Positions 34,545 to 43,946 are shown, counted from the first letter of the stretch. The stretch: DNA of 49,749 nucleotides from Methylobacterium nonmethylotrophicum (GCF_004745635.1 NZ_SRLB01000044.1:1-49749), one strand, 5' to 3'. Made by a program: numbers and translations. Notes: generated by a model not told the origin, from the letters alone.

Positions 34545-35066
34545 ATGTCCCACGCGCCGCACGATGATCACCCGCACGACCATCCGCACGATGATCACCC
34601 GCATGACGCGCCGCGCTGGAAGCACGACGGGGTGCGGGTCATCACCGGCGACAAGCTCGACCCCAACACCGCGCAGACGCCCGGCATGTTCCGCCAGGCG
34701 GCGATCACCCATGCCCGGGTCGGCGCGCAGAAGATCTGGGCCGGCACCGTGGCGATCGAGCCCGACGCCAAGACCGGCGTGCACCATCACGGGGCGCTCG
34801 AGAGCGTGATCTACGTCGTGCGCGGCCGCGCCCGGATGCGGTGGGGCGAGCGGCTGGAATTCGTCGCCGAGGCGGGACCGGGCGACTTCATCTACGTCCC
34901 CCCTTACGTTCCGCACCAGGAGATCAACGCCTCGCCCGACGAGGCGCTCGAATGCGTGCTGGTGCGCTCGGACAACGAGGCGGTGGTCGTCAACATCACC
35001 GACATCGAGCCCGTCGAGCGGCCGGAGGCGGTCTACTGGGTCGATCCGATCCACACGCATCCGTGA
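34545..35066 (+). CDS. Cupin-domain protein with His-rich N-terminus
   Basis: 173 residues from ATG 34545, which has GGAG 7 nt upstream; the frame upstream is not coding-like. Residues 3-21 are almost a histidine-aspartate repeat (HDDHPHDHPHDDHPHD), a likely metal-binding tail. The cupin barrel follows with motif 1 in GVHHHGALESVIYVVRG and motif 2 in GDFIYVPPYVPHQEIN, giving four metal-ligating side chains. Cupins of this size are often metal-dependent enzymes or sensors of small molecules; the substrate is not known. Monocistronic, with a strong hairpin 8 nt after the stop. Confidence 0.82.
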   Translation: MSHAPHDDHPHDHPHDDHPHDAPRWKHDGVRVITGDKLDPNTAQTPGMFRQAAITHARVGAQKIWAGTVAIEPDAKTGVHHHGALESVIYVVRGRARMRWGERLEFVAEAGPGDFIYVPPYVPHQEINASPDEALECVLVRSDNEAVVVNITDIEPVERPEAVYWVDPIHTHP

Positions 35067-35382
35067 GGGACGCGAGGCGCCCGGGACGGGCGCCTCCGCA
35101 GACAGGGCGGGACAACGCAGGAGAGTATTCCGGGTTCCACGCGAGATGTTTCGAGCAGCCCGCAGTCCCCGATGCGCGAATGTCGCAGGTTTCCCGCGTC
35201 CTCCACTGCGCCGGCCGGCGAACGGCGGGATGGGGGGCGGATCCAGCCTCCGTTACGACAGTGGCGCGCGAGCATCACGTCTCCGCACGACTTGGATCCG
35301 GCGGATTTCTGGGCCGCCCTTAATTTCTTGTTAAGCACGAGGCGCGACCCTCGGTGCAATCCGAGAACGCTGAAGGTTCCTC
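35067..35382. other. Intergenic stretch between the cupin gene and the 114-residue gene
   Basis: 316 bases holding the cupin terminator at its start and presumably the promoter of the next gene near 35310-35370 (AATTTCTTGTTAAGC). No gene is supported. Confidence 0.45.
35074..35096 (+). terminator. Hairpin terminator of the cupin gene
   Basis: Perfect 9-bp stem GAGGCGCCC/GGGCGCCTC with loop GGGAC, starting 8 nt after the cupin stop codon. No T-tract. Confidence 0.65.
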
Positions 35383-35727
35383 ATGCCCGCGCCGCAGGCC
35401 CGCCCCCCCTCCACCGACGATTGCCCGGTCTCCCTCGACCTCCTCGGCACGCTCTATCGCGGCGACGCCGAGGTGGTGGAGACCATCCTCGCCGACATCC
35501 CGTCGGGCACCCGCGCGCGCCTCGCCGCCTATCTGTATGGCAAGAGCCACCTCCACGCCCTGGGCCTGCGGGTCGCCGCGGCCTGCACCGAGACCGACCT
35601 CGTGCGGGTGGCCGGGACCGCGGGGGCCGTGCTGTTCGCCCAGTCCCGCGCCGCGCCGCGTTCGATGGAGGTCCGCACGCCCGGCCAGCGCCGCATCAGC
35701 CTGGCGGGCAGCCGCTCGGTCGCCTGA
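35383..35727 (+). CDS. Conserved hypothetical protein, about 114 residues
   Basis: A soluble protein with helices rich in Ala, Leu and Asp (VSLDLLGTLYRGDAEVVETIL, RARLAAYLYGKSHLHALGLRVAA, LVRVAGTAGAVLFA) and a basic tail (RTPGQRRISLAG). The GAAGG sequence about 6 nt before ATG 35383 supports the start. I do not recognise the family. It may be specific to Methylobacterium-type bacteria. The next gene, aminopeptidase P, begins about 100 nt downstream. Confidence 0.6.
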   Translation: MPAPQARPPSTDDCPVSLDLLGTLYRGDAEVVETILADIPSGTRARLAAYLYGKSHLHALGLRVAAACTETDLVRVAGTAGAVLFAQSRAAPRSMEVRTPGQRRISLAGSRSVA

Positions 35728-35830
35728 CGACAAGGGCGTGAGGACCTGCGCGTGAGGATCTGCCGCTGACGGCTTCGACGCGGCCCTGCGGCGGTTGCCG
35801 CCCCGGCCGCGGCGCAGTACCCCTGAGGGC

Positions 35831-37660
35831 ATGAGCCAGACCGCCCGCTTCCAGAGCTTCGAGGATCCCAGCCACCGCGAGGGCGCCGGCCGCATCGCCG
35901 CTCTGCGGGCCGCGATGGCCCAGCGGGGCTTCAGCGGCTTCGTGGTGCCGCGGGCCGACGAGCACCAGTCGGAATACGTGCCGCCGAACGCCGAGCGGCT
36001 GGCCTGGCTCACGGGCTTCACCGGTTCGGCCGGCACCGCCCTGGTGCTCGCCGACCGGGCCGCCCTGGTGGTGGACGGGCGCTACACCCTCCAGGCCGCC
36101 GAGCAGGTCGATACGGGGGTCGTCACCCCGGTGCCGCTGGCCGAGACCAGCGTCGAGGCCTGGATCGAGGCCAACCTGCCGGCGGGCGGAATCCTGGCCT
36201 ACGATCCCTGGTTGCACACGCCGGACGGGCTCGCCCGCCTCGAGCGGGCCGCCAAGGCCGCGGGCGGGCGGGTCGCGCCGACGCCGCTCAACCTCGTCGA
36301 CCTCGTCTGGATCGACCGCCCGGCCGCGCCGCGCGCGCCGGTGGTGACCCATCCGGAGACCCTCGCGGGCGAGGCCGCCGCCGACAAGCTCGGGCGGGTG
36401 CGCGAGGCGCTCGCCAAGGCCCGCCTCGACGCCCTCGTCGTGTCGGACCCGCACAACCTTGCCTGGCTGTTCAATCTGCGGGGGAGCGACGTGGCGCACA
36501 CGCCCCTGCCGCTGGGCTACGCGATCGTGTCCCGGGAGGGCCGGCCGCGCCTGTTCCTCGACCCCGAGAAGATCACCGCTGAAGCCGAGCGTGCCCTCGA
36601 CGGCCTCGCCGACCGCGACGCGCCCGGCGCGCTGCCCGCCGCCCTCGACGCGCTGGGGAGCGCCAAGGCGCGGGTGCGCCTCGACGCGGCGACCGGCGCC
36701 GTGGCGCTGAAGGAGCGGATCGCGGCGGCCGGCGGCACGGTCGATGTCGGGCCGGACCCGATCACCGCCATGAAGGCGATGAAGAACGCGGCCGAGATCG
36801 CCGGCTCCCGCGCCGCGCATCGGCGCGACGGCGCCGCGGTGACGCGCTTCCTCGCCTGGCTCGCCCGCGAGGCCCCGGGGGGCGCGATCTCGGAGATCGA
36901 CGCCGTGGTGCGGCTCGAGGGATTCCGGGCCGAGGCCAACGATCTGCGCGAGATCGCCTTCCCGACCATCTCGGGCTCTGGGCCGAACGGCGCCATCGTG
37001 CATTACCGCGTCACGCGCGGCACCGACCGGCGGGTGCGGCCGGGCGAGCTGTTCCTCATCGATTCCGGCGCCCAGTACGGCGACGGCACCACCGACATCA
37101 CCCGCACGGTGGCGGTCGGCACGCCGAGCCAGGAGATGCGCGACCGCTTCACCCGGGTGCTGAAGGGCCACATCGCCATCGCGACGGCGGTCTTTCCCCG
37201 CGGTACGACGGGGGCGCAGATCGACGCCTTCGCCCGCCGCCCGCTCTGGGAGGCCGGCCTCGACTTCGACCACGGCACCGGCCACGGCGTCGGCGCCTTC
37301 CTGTCGGTGCATGAGGGGCCGCAGCGCATCGCCAAGACCGGCACGGTGGCGCTCCAGCCCGGGATGATCGTCTCGAACGAGCCCGGCTATTACAAGGCGC
37401 GCGAGTTCGGCATCCGGATCGAGAACCTGGTCCTGGTCGAGGAGCGCGAGATCGCCGGGGCCGAGCGCCCGATGCTCGGCTTCGAGACCCTGACCCTCGC
37501 GCCGATCGACCTCGCCCTGGTGGCGCCGGAGCTGCTCACCCCGGCGGAGACGGCCTGGCTCGACGCCTACCACGCCCGGGTGCGCGACACGCTCGCCGAT
37601 CTGGTCGACCCGGAGACGCGGGAATGGCTGATCGCGGCGACGCGGCCGCTCGGCGGCTAA
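35831..37660 (+). CDS. Xaa-Pro aminopeptidase (aminopeptidase P, M24B)
   Basis: 609 residues from ATG 35831. Three domains: two N-terminal creatinase-type domains (GFSGFVVPRADEHQSEYV, LDALVVSDPHNLAWLFNLRGSDV) and the C-terminal pita-bread metallopeptidase. Metal ligands are visible as the Asp pair in IDSGAQYGDGTTDITR, His in HGTGHGVG, and the glutamates in SNEPGYY and RIENLV. It removes N-terminal residues that precede proline. The length matches the long (about 600) form found in alphaproteobacteria and eukaryotes. A dispersed palindromic element starts directly after its stop codon. Confidence 0.93.
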   Translation: MSQTARFQSFEDPSHREGAGRIAALRAAMAQRGFSGFVVPRADEHQSEYVPPNAERLAWLTGFTGSAGTALVLADRAALVVDGRYTLQAAEQVDTGVVTPVPLAETSVEAWIEANLPAGGILAYDPWLHTPDGLARLERAAKAAGGRVAPTPLNLVDLVWIDRPAAPRAPVVTHPETLAGEAAADKLGRVREALAKARLDALVVSDPHNLAWLFNLRGSDVAHTPLPLGYAIVSREGRPRLFLDPEKITAEAERALDGLADRDAPGALPAALDALGSAKARVRLDAATGAVALKERIAAAGGTVDVGPDPITAMKAMKNAAEIAGSRAAHRRDGAAVTRFLAWLAREAPGGAISEIDAVVRLEGFRAEANDLREIAFPTISGSGPNGAIVHYRVTRGTDRRVRPGELFLIDSGAQYGDGTTDITRTVAVGTPSQEMRDRFTRVLKGHIAIATAVFPRGTTGAQIDAFARRPLWEAGLDFDHGTGHGVGAFLSVHEGPQRIAKTGTVALQPGMIVSNEPGYYKAREFGIRIENLVLVEEREIAGAERPMLGFETLTLAPIDLALVAPELLTPAETAWLDAYHARVRDTLADLVDPETREWLIAATRPLGG

Positions 37661-37767
37661 GCATCATGCCGCCGGTCGCGAGCGACCGGTGCCGAAATGG
37701 TCGCCGGTTCGGCGGCAAGAATGATGCAAGACCAGGAGCGACGCAGAGTTGCCCCGTGCGACTCTGC
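37661..37767 (+). repeat. Dispersed palindromic element, copy 2
   Basis: Starts at the base after the aminopeptidase P stop with GCATCAT and returns with ATGATGC about 60 nt later; CCGCCGGTCG and CGACCGG, and GTGCCGAAATGG and CCGGTTCGGCGG fold inside. A second hairpin follows, GCAGAGTTGC (37743-37752) with GCGACTCTGC (37758-37767), one wobble pair. Same orientation as copy 1, opposite to copy 3. It could serve as terminator for the gene upstream. Confidence 0.85.
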
Positions 37768-37908
37768 TTCGCCGCACCACCGCGCGGCCGGGATCGGCGG
37801 CGCGAGACAGCCTGAGGATGTGACGGCGCGACCGATTCGCGTTGCCGTTATGTTGCGCCTTTGTGTCGCAGAAACCGGCGCTTGCCAGTCCGACACACCA
37901 CGCCGCTA

Positions 37909-37928
37909 ACTGAACTGACGAGTTCAGT
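37909..37928. promoter_or_regulatory. Perfect TetR-type operator before the efflux operon
   Basis: ACTGAACT (37909-37916), spacer GACG, AGTTCAGT (37921-37928): exact 8-bp arms. It ends 9 nt before the ATG of the TetR gene, so binding would block transcription or initiation. Autoregulation of the tetR-adaptor-RND operon is the usual arrangement. Confidence 0.75.
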
Positions 37929-37937
37929 CAGGCCCTC

Positions 37938-38579
37938 ATGAGCGACTCCGCACGCCAGGTCGATCGCTCTTATGGCGATCGTCCGAACACCGATCGCGCG
38001 CCCGATCCGGAGCGCCGCCGCCGCATCCTCGAGGCCGGAATGGGGCTGTTTTCCGCCCTGCCCTACGCGGCCGTGCACATGGACGCGGTCGCGGCGGCGG
38101 CCGGCGTCGCCAAGCCGACGCTCTACCGCTACGTCCCCACCAAGGAAGCCCTGTTCATCGACGGCCTCGCCTGGACGCTGGCGGAGCTGCGCGAGGCCAT
38201 CGGGGCGATCCGGGCCGTCGATGCGCCCGCGCGCCTGCGCGCCGCGGTCGGGCTGGTGCTCGAGCGGGTCGGCGCCCTGTCGCCGGCACTCACCGCGATC
38301 GAGGGACGGGGCGCCGAGTTCGGCGAGCACAGCCGGCGCGTCCTGCGCGAGGGCTTCGACGGCCTGCGCGGGGCCCTCGCCGATCTCCTGCGCCAGGGCG
38401 TCGCGGCGGGCGAGCTGCACGTGCCCGACATCGACCTCGCGGTGCTGATGATCCTCGGCGGCATCCGCATGGCGGTGCACGGCACCGGGCGGCGGCCGCC
38501 GGCCTCGGCGGCCGTCGCCGATTTCTTCCTCAACGGTCTCGGCGCCCAGCCCGCGCCGCGCAACGGAGCCCCGCGATGA
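37938..38579 (+). CDS. TetR-family transcriptional repressor of the RND efflux operon
   Basis: 213 residues. The helix-turn-helix lies at about 30-75: RRRRILEAGMGLFSAL, VHMDAVAAAAGVAKPTLYRYVPTKEALF. The C-terminal part is the usual helical ligand-binding and dimerisation region (ALSPALTAIEGRGAEFGEHSRRVL). A perfect dyad stands just upstream, and the stop overlaps the start of the adaptor gene (ATGA), so the regulator is the first gene of the operon it probably represses. Inducer unknown. Confidence 0.88.
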   Translation: MSDSARQVDRSYGDRPNTDRAPDPERRRRILEAGMGLFSALPYAAVHMDAVAAAAGVAKPTLYRYVPTKEALFIDGLAWTLAELREAIGAIRAVDAPARLRAAVGLVLERVGALSPALTAIEGRGAEFGEHSRRVLREGFDGLRGALADLLRQGVAAGELHVPDIDLAVLMILGGIRMAVHGTGRRPPASAAVADFFLNGLGAQPAPRNGAPR

Positions 38580-39847
38580 TCCGCCTCCTCCTGGTCCTCC
38601 TGGTCGCCCTCGCGGCCGGGGCGGGATGGCTCGTGCAGCGCCACGGCGGCGACACCCGCGCCGCCTGGAGCACGGCCCGGGGGGCGCTGCCGCCGGCGAT
38701 CGCCCAAGCCCTGCCCGAGCACCTGCCGGTCGCCTACGTCCCGCCGCCGGCCCCGGCGCCGGTCCAGAACCCCGCCGCCGCCCGCCCGACGGTGACGACC
38801 GTGGCGGCCGGGATCACCGACCTCGCGCTCACTCGCTCCGCCGTCGGCTGGGTCGAGCCGATGGCGAGCGTCGTGGTGCGCCCGCGCATCGACGGGGTCA
38901 TCACCGAGCAGCTCGCCCGCGACGGGCAGGTGGTGAAGGTCGGCGACGTGCTCTACCGCCTCGACGACCGGGAGATCCGGGCCCAGCTCGCCCGCGACGA
39001 GGCGGCGCTGGCCCGCGACCAGGCGACCCAGGTCCGCACCCAGAACGACGTCCGCCGCGTCGGCGAGCTTCTCTCCCGCAACTCCGCCTCGCAGGCGCAG
39101 TTCGACGTCGCGACCGCCGAGGCCAAGGTGGCGGCCGCCAACGTGGCGGCGTCGCAGGCCGCGATCGAGGCCGACAAGGTCCGGCTCGACTACACCACCG
39201 TGCGGGCGCCGATCGCCGGTCGCCTCGGCCGGGTGCTGGTCACCACCGGCAACCTCGTCAAGGGCAACGAATCGGCCGGGACTGGCCTCGTCACCATCAC
39301 GCAGATGCGGCCCCTTCGCGCCACCTTCTCGCTGCCCGAGCGCGACCTCGACGGGTTGCGGACCGCGCTCGCGCGCCCCGGCACCGCGCCGGTGCGGGTC
39401 TATCCGAGCGGCGGCGAGGCGGTGCTGGCGACCGGCCGGCTCTCCTTCGTCGATTCGAGCGTCGACCAGGCCTCCGGCACCGTCACCGCCTGGGCGCTCT
39501 TCCCGAACGAGGACGACCGGCTCTGGCCCGGCCAGTACGTCCGGATCGAGGTCGATCTCGGCTCGCGGCCCGGCACCGTCACGGTGCCGCAGGCCGCGGT
39601 GCAGCCGGGGCAGGAGGGCAGCTTCGTCTGGGTCGTGCGCCCCGACCGGACGGTCGAGCGCCGCGGCGTCGAGGTGCTGGCCTCCCGCGACGGCCGCGCC
39701 GCCCTGGCGCAGGGGCTGAAGACCGGTGAGCGGGTGGTGGTCGAGGGCCAGTTCCGGGTCCGGCCGGGCCTGCCCGTCAACGAGCGACCGCAGGACGCGA
39801 CCGAGGCGCAGGCCACCGCGCCGCGCGCCGCCACCCGGATCGAGTGA
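38576..39847 (+). CDS. RND efflux periplasmic adaptor (membrane fusion protein)
   Basis: 423 residues from ATG 38576, with GGAG 7 nt upstream. An N-terminal hydrophobic segment (LLLVLLVALAAGAGWLV) anchors or exports it; no lipobox cysteine is seen. Then come the barrel-sandwich hybrid (GWVEPMASVVVRPRIDGVI ... VGDVLYRLDDREI), an alpha-hairpin (ARDEAALARDQATQVRTQND to EADKVRLDYTTV), and beta domains (RAPIAGRLGRVLVTTGNLV, SLPERDLDG). It links the inner-membrane pump to an outer-membrane channel, which is not encoded in the window. Start overlaps the TetR stop; the pump gene starts 4 nt after its own stop. Confidence 0.9.
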   Translation: MIRLLLVLLVALAAGAGWLVQRHGGDTRAAWSTARGALPPAIAQALPEHLPVAYVPPPAPAPVQNPAAARPTVTTVAAGITDLALTRSAVGWVEPMASVVVRPRIDGVITEQLARDGQVVKVGDVLYRLDDREIRAQLARDEAALARDQATQVRTQNDVRRVGELLSRNSASQAQFDVATAEAKVAAANVAASQAAIEADKVRLDYTTVRAPIAGRLGRVLVTTGNLVKGNESAGTGLVTITQMRPLRATFSLPERDLDGLRTALARPGTAPVRVYPSGGEAVLATGRLSFVDSSVDQASGTVTAWALFPNEDDRLWPGQYVRIEVDLGSRPGTVTVPQAAVQPGQEGSFVWVVRPDRTVERRGVEVLASRDGRAALAQGLKTGERVVVEGQFRVRPGLPVNERPQDATEAQATAPRAATRIE

Positions 39848-39851
39848 CCCC

Positions 39852-42800
39852 ATGAACCTCTCGGCCCCGTTCATCCGCCGGCCCGTCGCCACGATCCTGC
39901 TCTCGATCGCGCTGACGCTCTCGGGGCTGTTCGCCTACCGCTTCCTGCCGGTGGCCGCGCTCCCGACCGTGGACTTCCCGACGATCTCGGTTACCGCGCA
40001 GCTCCCCGGCGCCTCGCCGGAATCGATGGCCGCCTCCGTGGCGACGCCGCTCATCAAGGAATTCTCGACGATTCCCGCGATCGCCACGATCTCGGCGACG
40101 AACTACCAGGGCTTCACCTCGATCACCGTCGAGTTCGAGCTGTCGCGCAACATCGACCAGGCGGCGGCCGACGTGCAGGCGGCGATCACCCGCACCCTGC
40201 GCCGCCTGCCGATCGAGCTGACGATCCCGCCGAGCTTCCGCAAGCTCAACCCCGCCGACGCGCCGGTGATCCTCCTCGCCTTGTCGAGCGAGACGACGCC
40301 GCTGCCGACGCTGGACGCCTTCGCCCAGACGGTGATCTCGCCGTCCCTGTCCACCATCACCGGCGTCGGCCAGGTGCTGGTCTACGGCAGCCAGAAATTC
40401 GCCGTGCGGGTCCAGCTCGATCCCAACGTGCTCGCCGCCCGCGGCATCGGCGTCGACGAGGTCCAGGCGGGAATCCAGAACGCCAACACCTCGACGCCGG
40501 TCGGCGTGGTCGAGGGGCGGGGCCAGAACCTCACCATCCAGACCAACACCCAGCTGATGAACGCCGACGGGTTCCGCGACGTGATCGTGGCGGTGCGCAA
40601 CGGCCGGCCGGTGCGCCTCGGCGAGGTCGCGCGGGTCATCGACTCGGTCGAGAACAACCGCATCGCCTCGTGGAAGGACGGCACCCGCGCCCTGGTGCTG
40701 GCCGTCCAGCGCCAGCCCGACGCCAACACCGTCGACGTGGTCGACCGCGTCCGCGCCATGCTGCCGAAGTTCCAGGAGCAGCTCGGCGCCAGAGGCACCA
40801 TCGACGTCGTCAACGACCGCTCGGTCTCGATCCGCGAGGCGGTGCACGACGTGCAGTTCACGCTGGTGCTGACCATCGGCCTCGTCGTCGCGGTGATCTA
40901 CCTCTTCCTCGGGCGGCTCGCCGCGACGCTGATCCCGTCGGTGGCGGTGCCGATCTCGATCATCGCCACCTTCGGGGCGATGTACGTGCTCGGCTACTCG
41001 ATCGACAACATCTCGCTGCTCGGCCTCACGCTGGCGGTCGGCCTCGTCGTCGACGACGCGATCGTGATGCTGGAAAACATCGTCCGGCACGTCGAGGAGG
41101 GGATGAAGCCGTTCGAGGCGGCGCTGAAGGGCGCCGGCGAGATCGGCTTCACCATCCTGTCGATCACCATCTCGCTCATCGCCGTGTTCATCCCCGTCCT
41201 GCTGATGGGCGGCGTCGTCGGGCGCATCTTCAACGAGTTCGCCATCGTGGTGACCATCGCGATCGTCGCCTCGGCGGTGATCTCGCTGACGCTGACCCCG
41301 ATGCTCGCCGCCCGCCTGCCGGCGGACTCCGCCGGCCACGGCCAGAAGAAGAACCTGTTCGAGCGCGGCTTCTCGCGCATGCAGGGCGCCTACGAGCGCG
41401 GCGTCGACCTCTGCCTGCGCTGGCCGTTCTCGGTGCTGATGGTGTTCTTCGCCTCTGTCGCGCTCACCGCCTGGATGTTCGTGGTCATCCCGAAGGGCTT
41501 CTTCCCGTCCGAGGATATCGGCCAGCTCCAGATCGCCACGGAAGCCGGACAGGACGTCTCCTTCGACGCCATGACCGCGCTCCAGCACGAGGCCGAGGTG
41601 ATCCTCGCCCGTCACCCGGCGGTGGCCCATGTGGTGAGCCGGGCGGGCTCGAACGGCTTCTCCGGCACCCTCAACCAGGGCTCGTTCTTCGTCGAGCTGA
41701 AGGACCGCGACCAGCGTCCTCCGTTGAGCCGGACGATCGCGGAGCTGCGGCGCGACCTCGCCGCGGTGCCGGGCCTGACCTCGTTCATCACGCCCGTCCA
41801 GAACCTGCGCCTCGGCGGTCGCCAGTCGAAGAGCCAGTACCAGTACGTCGTGCAGGGCCTCGACCGCGCGGAGCTCGAGCGCTGGTCCGAGCGCCTGACC
41901 GAGGCGCTGGCGAAGGACCGCGCCACCTTCGCGGGCGTCACCAGCGACCTGCAGAACGCCGCGCTCCAGGCCAGGGTGACGGTCGACACCGACAAGGCCC
42001 AGGCGCTCGGCATCACCTCAGACCAGATCCGCCAGACCCTCTACACCGGCTTCGGCACCCGCCAGGTCTCGACGATCTACGGCACCGCCGACAGCTACCA
42101 GGTCATCACCGAGTTCGACCCCCGCCTGAACTGGACCGCCGACCGGCTCGACGACATCCGCCTGCGCGCGAGCAACGGACGTCTCGTCCCGCTCTCGGCG
42201 GTCGCCAGCATCACCCGGGTCCCGGGCCCGCTCTCGATCAACCAGCTCGGCCTCCTGCCGGCGGTGACGATCTCCTTCGACGTACCCCCCGGCGTGGCGC
42301 TCGGCCAGGCGGTCAACCGCATCGCCGAGATCAAGGCGACGCTCGGGGTGCCGGGCACCATCACCACGACGTTTGCCGGCACCGCCCAGGTGTTCCAGGA
42401 CGCGCTCGCCAACCAGGGCCTGCTGCTCGCGGCCGCCGTCATCACGATCTACCTCGTGCTCGGCATCCTCTACGAGAGCTTCATCCACCCGCTCACCATC
42501 CTCACCGGCCTGCCGGCGGCGGCGATCGGGGCGCTCGGCGCGCTCCAGCTCTACGGCATGGACCTCTCGGTGATCGCGATCATCGGCGTGCTGATGCTGA
42601 TCGGCATCGTGAAGAAGAACGCCATCATGATGATCGACGTCGCCCTGGTGCTGCAGCGCGAGCAGAACTGGACTCCCGCGGCGGCGATCCGCGAGGCCTG
42701 TGCCTTGCGCTTCCGCCCGATCATGATGACCACCGCGGCCGCCGTGATGGGCACGCTGCCGATCGCCATCGGCCACGGCGCCAGCGCCGAATTGCGCCAG

Positions 42801-42995
42801 CCTCTCGGCGTCGCAGTGGTGGGCGGGCTCCTGGTGTCGCAGCTCCTCACGCTGTTCATCACCCCGGTGCTCTACCTCTACATGGACCGCCTCGGGACCG
42901 GCGCGACCCGCCTCGTCCTGTCCCTTCGCCGCGGCCGCCGGCCGGCGAGCCGGCCGGAGGAGGCGGATGCGTCCGGGCGGCTGCCGGCGGAATAG
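39852..42995 (+). CDS. RND multidrug efflux permease (HAE1 family)
   Basis: 1047 residues, the standard length. Opens with the first membrane segment FIRRPVATILLSIALTLSGLFAYR and PVAALPTVDFPTISV typical of AcrB/MdtB-type pumps. The proton relay aspartates are in GLTLAVGLVVDDAIVMLENI, and the second relay segment is LMLIGIVKKNAIMMIDVAL with its lysine. Two large periplasmic loops flank the two six-helix bundles. It exports drugs or other hydrophobic compounds using the proton gradient. Third gene of the tetR-adaptor-pump operon; the adaptor stop is 4 nt upstream. A palindromic element lies 140 nt after the stop. Confidence 0.95.
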   Translation: MNLSAPFIRRPVATILLSIALTLSGLFAYRFLPVAALPTVDFPTISVTAQLPGASPESMAASVATPLIKEFSTIPAIATISATNYQGFTSITVEFELSRNIDQAAADVQAAITRTLRRLPIELTIPPSFRKLNPADAPVILLALSSETTPLPTLDAFAQTVISPSLSTITGVGQVLVYGSQKFAVRVQLDPNVLAARGIGVDEVQAGIQNANTSTPVGVVEGRGQNLTIQTNTQLMNADGFRDVIVAVRNGRPVRLGEVARVIDSVENNRIASWKDGTRALVLAVQRQPDANTVDVVDRVRAMLPKFQEQLGARGTIDVVNDRSVSIREAVHDVQFTLVLTIGLVVAVIYLFLGRLAATLIPSVAVPISIIATFGAMYVLGYSIDNISLLGLTLAVGLVVDDAIVMLENIVRHVEEGMKPFEAALKGAGEIGFTILSITISLIAVFIPVLLMGGVVGRIFNEFAIVVTIAIVASAVISLTLTPMLAARLPADSAGHGQKKNLFERGFSRMQGAYERGVDLCLRWPFSVLMVFFASVALTAWMFVVIPKGFFPSEDIGQLQIATEAGQDVSFDAMTALQHEAEVILARHPAVAHVVSRAGSNGFSGTLNQGSFFVELKDRDQRPPLSRTIAELRRDLAAVPGLTSFITPVQNLRLGGRQSKSQYQYVVQGLDRAELERWSERLTEALAKDRATFAGVTSDLQNAALQARVTVDTDKAQALGITSDQIRQTLYTGFGTRQVSTIYGTADSYQVITEFDPRLNWTADRLDDIRLRASNGRLVPLSAVASITRVPGPLSINQLGLLPAVTISFDVPPGVALGQAVNRIAEIKATLGVPGTITTTFAGTAQVFQDALANQGLLLAAAVITIYLVLGILYESFIHPLTILTGLPAAAIGALGALQLYGMDLSVIAIIGVLMLIGIVKKNAIMMIDVALVLQREQNWTPAAAIREACALRFRPIMMTTAAAVMGTLPIAIGHGASAELRQPLGVAVVGGLLVSQLLTLFITPVLYLYMDRLGTGATRLVLSLRRGRRPASRPEEADASGRLPAE

Positions 42996-43747
42996 CCGGG
43001 TTTTTCGGACGGGCCGCATCGTGACGAAGCACTCAGAGCCTGTTTGACGTGCTTGGCAAATTTATCCCACCCTCAACCTCATCCTGAGGTCGTGATTGGG
43101 ATGGATCAGGTCCATGCGATACCGTTCTCGGCGGTCAAACAAGGTCTCAGCAGAGTTGCATGGCGCAACTCTGCTGAGACCTTGTTTTTGCATCATGTTC
43201 TCCGCCGAACCGGTGACCACTTCGGCACCGGTCGATCACGACCGGCGGAATGATGCTTGGATCCCCGTCCCATTCGGGCGAGGAAATCGTGCGCAAACTA
43301 AAAACCGGCAATGCAGGTGATACGGCGTACCGTGACTGGAGTCGGCTGCGAAGAACCATCGCCGCACTGACCCCGGAACGGAATTCGTCAAATATCCGAC
43401 AATCCCGCGCGCCGCCTCATCCGAATGAGGGATGACGGCGATAGCCGTTATCTCTAAGTCTGTCAGGAATAACGAAGTAGCACGAACGTGCCCGCCGGAC
43501 CGTTGCTTCGGCGGATGGGTGATCGTTGGCGTCCGGCATGCCGGATCCTGCGTGCGGTCGCGCGGCTGGAACGACCCTTGGAGCGACGCGGTCCTCGCGG
43601 ATCGCCAACCGTGGACGGGCGGACCCGCGCGGCCGATGCCGCATGCCCGCTCGAGAACGCCGCCACCCCGGCCCGCGCTACGGGCTGCAACCCGGCCCAC
43701 GTCCTGGGCCGCGATCCGGCCTGCCCGGCAGGCCGCAGGAGGCCGAC
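42996..43747. other. Intergenic stretch with a palindromic element, copy 3
   Basis: 752 bases without a supported gene. The element occupies 43137-43256. ACCTCA/TGAGGT near 43077-43091 is a small hairpin of a type often seen dispersed in alphaproteobacteria. Reading frames across the rest have no ribosome site or domain. The end contains the ribosome binding site of the next small gene. Confidence 0.5.
43137..43256 (-). repeat. Dispersed palindromic element, copy 3 with a 23-bp perfect stem
   Basis: The arm 43137-43159 (reads AAACAAGGTCTCAGC then AGAGTTGC) is exactly complementary to 43165-43187 across the loop ATGGC. This is followed by the second, longer palindrome 43190-43256, from GCATCAT to ATGATGC, with CCGCCGAACC, ACTTCGGCACCGG and CCGGTCG inner arms. 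It is the reverse orientation of copies 1 and 2. The longer stem than in the other copies suggests this is the most intact one. Confidence 0.85.
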
Positions 43748-43918
43748 ATGCGTGTTCTGACCCTTCTCGGCGCCCTCGCCCTCGCCACCGGGCTGTTCTG
43801 GGGCACGATGCTGACCCACCCGCCGACCAGCGAGGCGCGGCCCGGCATCGGCATCGACACCCGCGAGCTCACGCTCAAGGCGGACCTCAACGACGCGGAT
43901 CCCTGCGACGCCAACTGA
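43748..43918 (+). CDS. Small exported protein of unknown function
   Basis: 56 residues from ATG 43748, which has a strong AGGAGG 5 nt upstream, so it is translated. Positions 3-17 are a hydrophobic signal segment (VLTLLGALALATGLFWG). The rest is a short acidic peptide (RELTLKADLNDADPCDAN) with one cysteine near the end. No family recognised. Likely secreted or membrane-anchored. A hairpin terminator follows 8 nt after the stop. Confidence 0.65.
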   Translation: MRVLTLLGALALATGLFWGTMLTHPPTSEARPGIGIDTRELTLKADLNDADPCDAN

Positions 43919-43925
43919 GCGGGCG

Positions 43926-43946
43926 GAGGCCGCAGCAAGCGGCCTC
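43926..43946 (+). terminator. Hairpin terminator after the small exported protein gene
   Basis: Perfect 8-bp stem GAGGCCGC/GCGGCCTC with loop AGCAA, 8 nt after the stop codon. No T-tract. Confidence 0.6.

Noticed and set aside
43236..43700. Minus-strand frame of 154 residues
   Set aside because: It begins within a palindromic element, and its translation is arginine-rich with no recognisable family or ribosome site.
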